Source of the DNA: Eudoraea sp.
GTDB lineage: Bacteria > Bacteroidota > Bacteroidia > Flavobacteriales > Flavobacteriaceae
Length of the DNA stretch: 7,392 nucleotides
Direction of reading: 5' to 3'
Assembly: GCA_013042125.1 (NCBI GenBank)
Contig: JABDQS010000315.1
Span: forward strand, 1 to 7,392
Part shown: piece after piece, positions 7,165 through 7,392 of the stretch
How the letters are laid out: every line of letters begins with the position of its first letter
How positions within the stretch are numbered: position 1 is the first letter of the stretch
Made by a program: the position numbers and the translations under genes
The notes under the pieces: model-generated
Told to the model about the DNA's origin: nothing
The model's input: the letters and a program-made list of their open reading frames with translations, nothing else
Databases searched by the model: none

Positions 7165-7392
7165 AATAATGTTTTTCTGTATTTTTTATCGAACCAAACA
7201 GCATGGAAGTAACATAATGGTCCTAAAAGACCATAAAAGAACCCCGGTGCCCCAAAGTTAATACCAACTTTTAAAACTCCTAATATAATCGACAATATTG
7301 CGACCAGTACATAAATTGAAAAATGCTGGGCATAAAAAAGTAATTCAACGGAGGTTTTGACGGATCGGGTTTTTCTGTAGGCTCTTTGATAC
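7161..7392 (-). CDS. Small membrane protein, C-terminal part (runs off right edge)
   Basis: An open frame enters from the right edge and runs 76 codons to TGA at 7163-7161. No in-frame ATG occurs, so the start lies outside the window. The visible part is basic at first (residues 3-13 of the fragment), then has two hydrophobic stretches at about 24-42 and 47-63, ending in a basic tail, DKKYRKTLL. This helix-turn-helix membrane layout with a basic tail is a little like the 2TM-domain proteins of flavobacteria, but the resemblance is weak and I do not claim it. The stop overlaps the M28 start by 4 bases (ATGA), which points to translational coupling and shared transcription. It is easy to miss because it is truncated and short. 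The reading frame is well supported; function is unknown. Confidence 0.72.
   Translation of the reverse strand, partial: YQRAYRKTRSVKTSVELLFYAQHFSIYVLVAILSIILGVLKVGINFGAPGFFYGLLGPLCYFHAVWFDKKYRKTLL

Noticed and set aside
1..7392. Possible CRISPR array, tRNA/rRNA, insertion sequence, prophage or defence island
   Set aside because: I saw no spaced direct repeats, no tRNA-like cloverleaf, no transposase or integrase frame and no defence-type domains; the window is nearly all ordinary coding sequence on one strand.

Overview
The window looks like chromosomal DNA from a marine-type member of the Flavobacteriaceae (Bacteroidota). The clues are moderate-to-low GC, A/T-rich start regions with few Shine-Dalgarno sites, lipoprotein and signal peptides of flavobacterial style (cleavage before Q, or lipobox SC), and protein types common in that family. 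This placement is inferred from style and remembered family resemblance, not from a search. All seven genes lie on the minus strand, so transcription runs from high to low coordinates. Almost the whole window is coding. The only gaps above 10 bp are 110 bp (2750-2859) and 78 bp (1904-1981).

Layout in the order of transcription. (1) 7392-7161: C-terminal end of a small membrane protein, cut by the window edge, whose TGA overlaps the next ATG. (2) 7164-5830: exported M28 zinc peptidase with a C-terminal fibronectin type III-like domain. (3) 5823-4495: lipoprotein with an HExxH site and a DUF2268-like Zn-protease ending. (4) 4485-2860: exported M1 (gluzincin) aminopeptidase-like protein. Genes 1-4 are separated by an overlap, 6 bp and 9 bp and almost certainly form one transcription unit. 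After the 110-bp gap, which holds a possible flavobacterial promoter and an inverted repeat, come (5) 2749-1982: CDP-alcohol phosphatidyltransferase, an integral membrane phospholipid-synthesis enzyme; (6) 1903-527: lipoprotein amidohydrolase with a complete metal site; and (7) 517-1: N-terminal part of a second exported amidohydrolase, running off the left edge, in which the first metal-binding motif reads HxN instead of HxH.

Taken together, five of the seven genes encode exported metal-dependent hydrolases from four unrelated folds or families (M28, DUF2268-like, M1, and two amidohydrolases). The simplest reading is a peptide or amide degradation locus at the cell envelope, with aminopeptidases and possibly dipeptidase-type amidohydrolases acting on the same pool of peptides. 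No mobile element, CRISPR array, RNA gene or defence system was seen. The points most worth checking are replaced metal or substrate ligands in three of the hydrolases (HxN in gene 7, Asp for the first zinc His in M28, GMEH for GxMEN in M1) and whether the cluster is conserved as a unit. No clearly novel system is evident.
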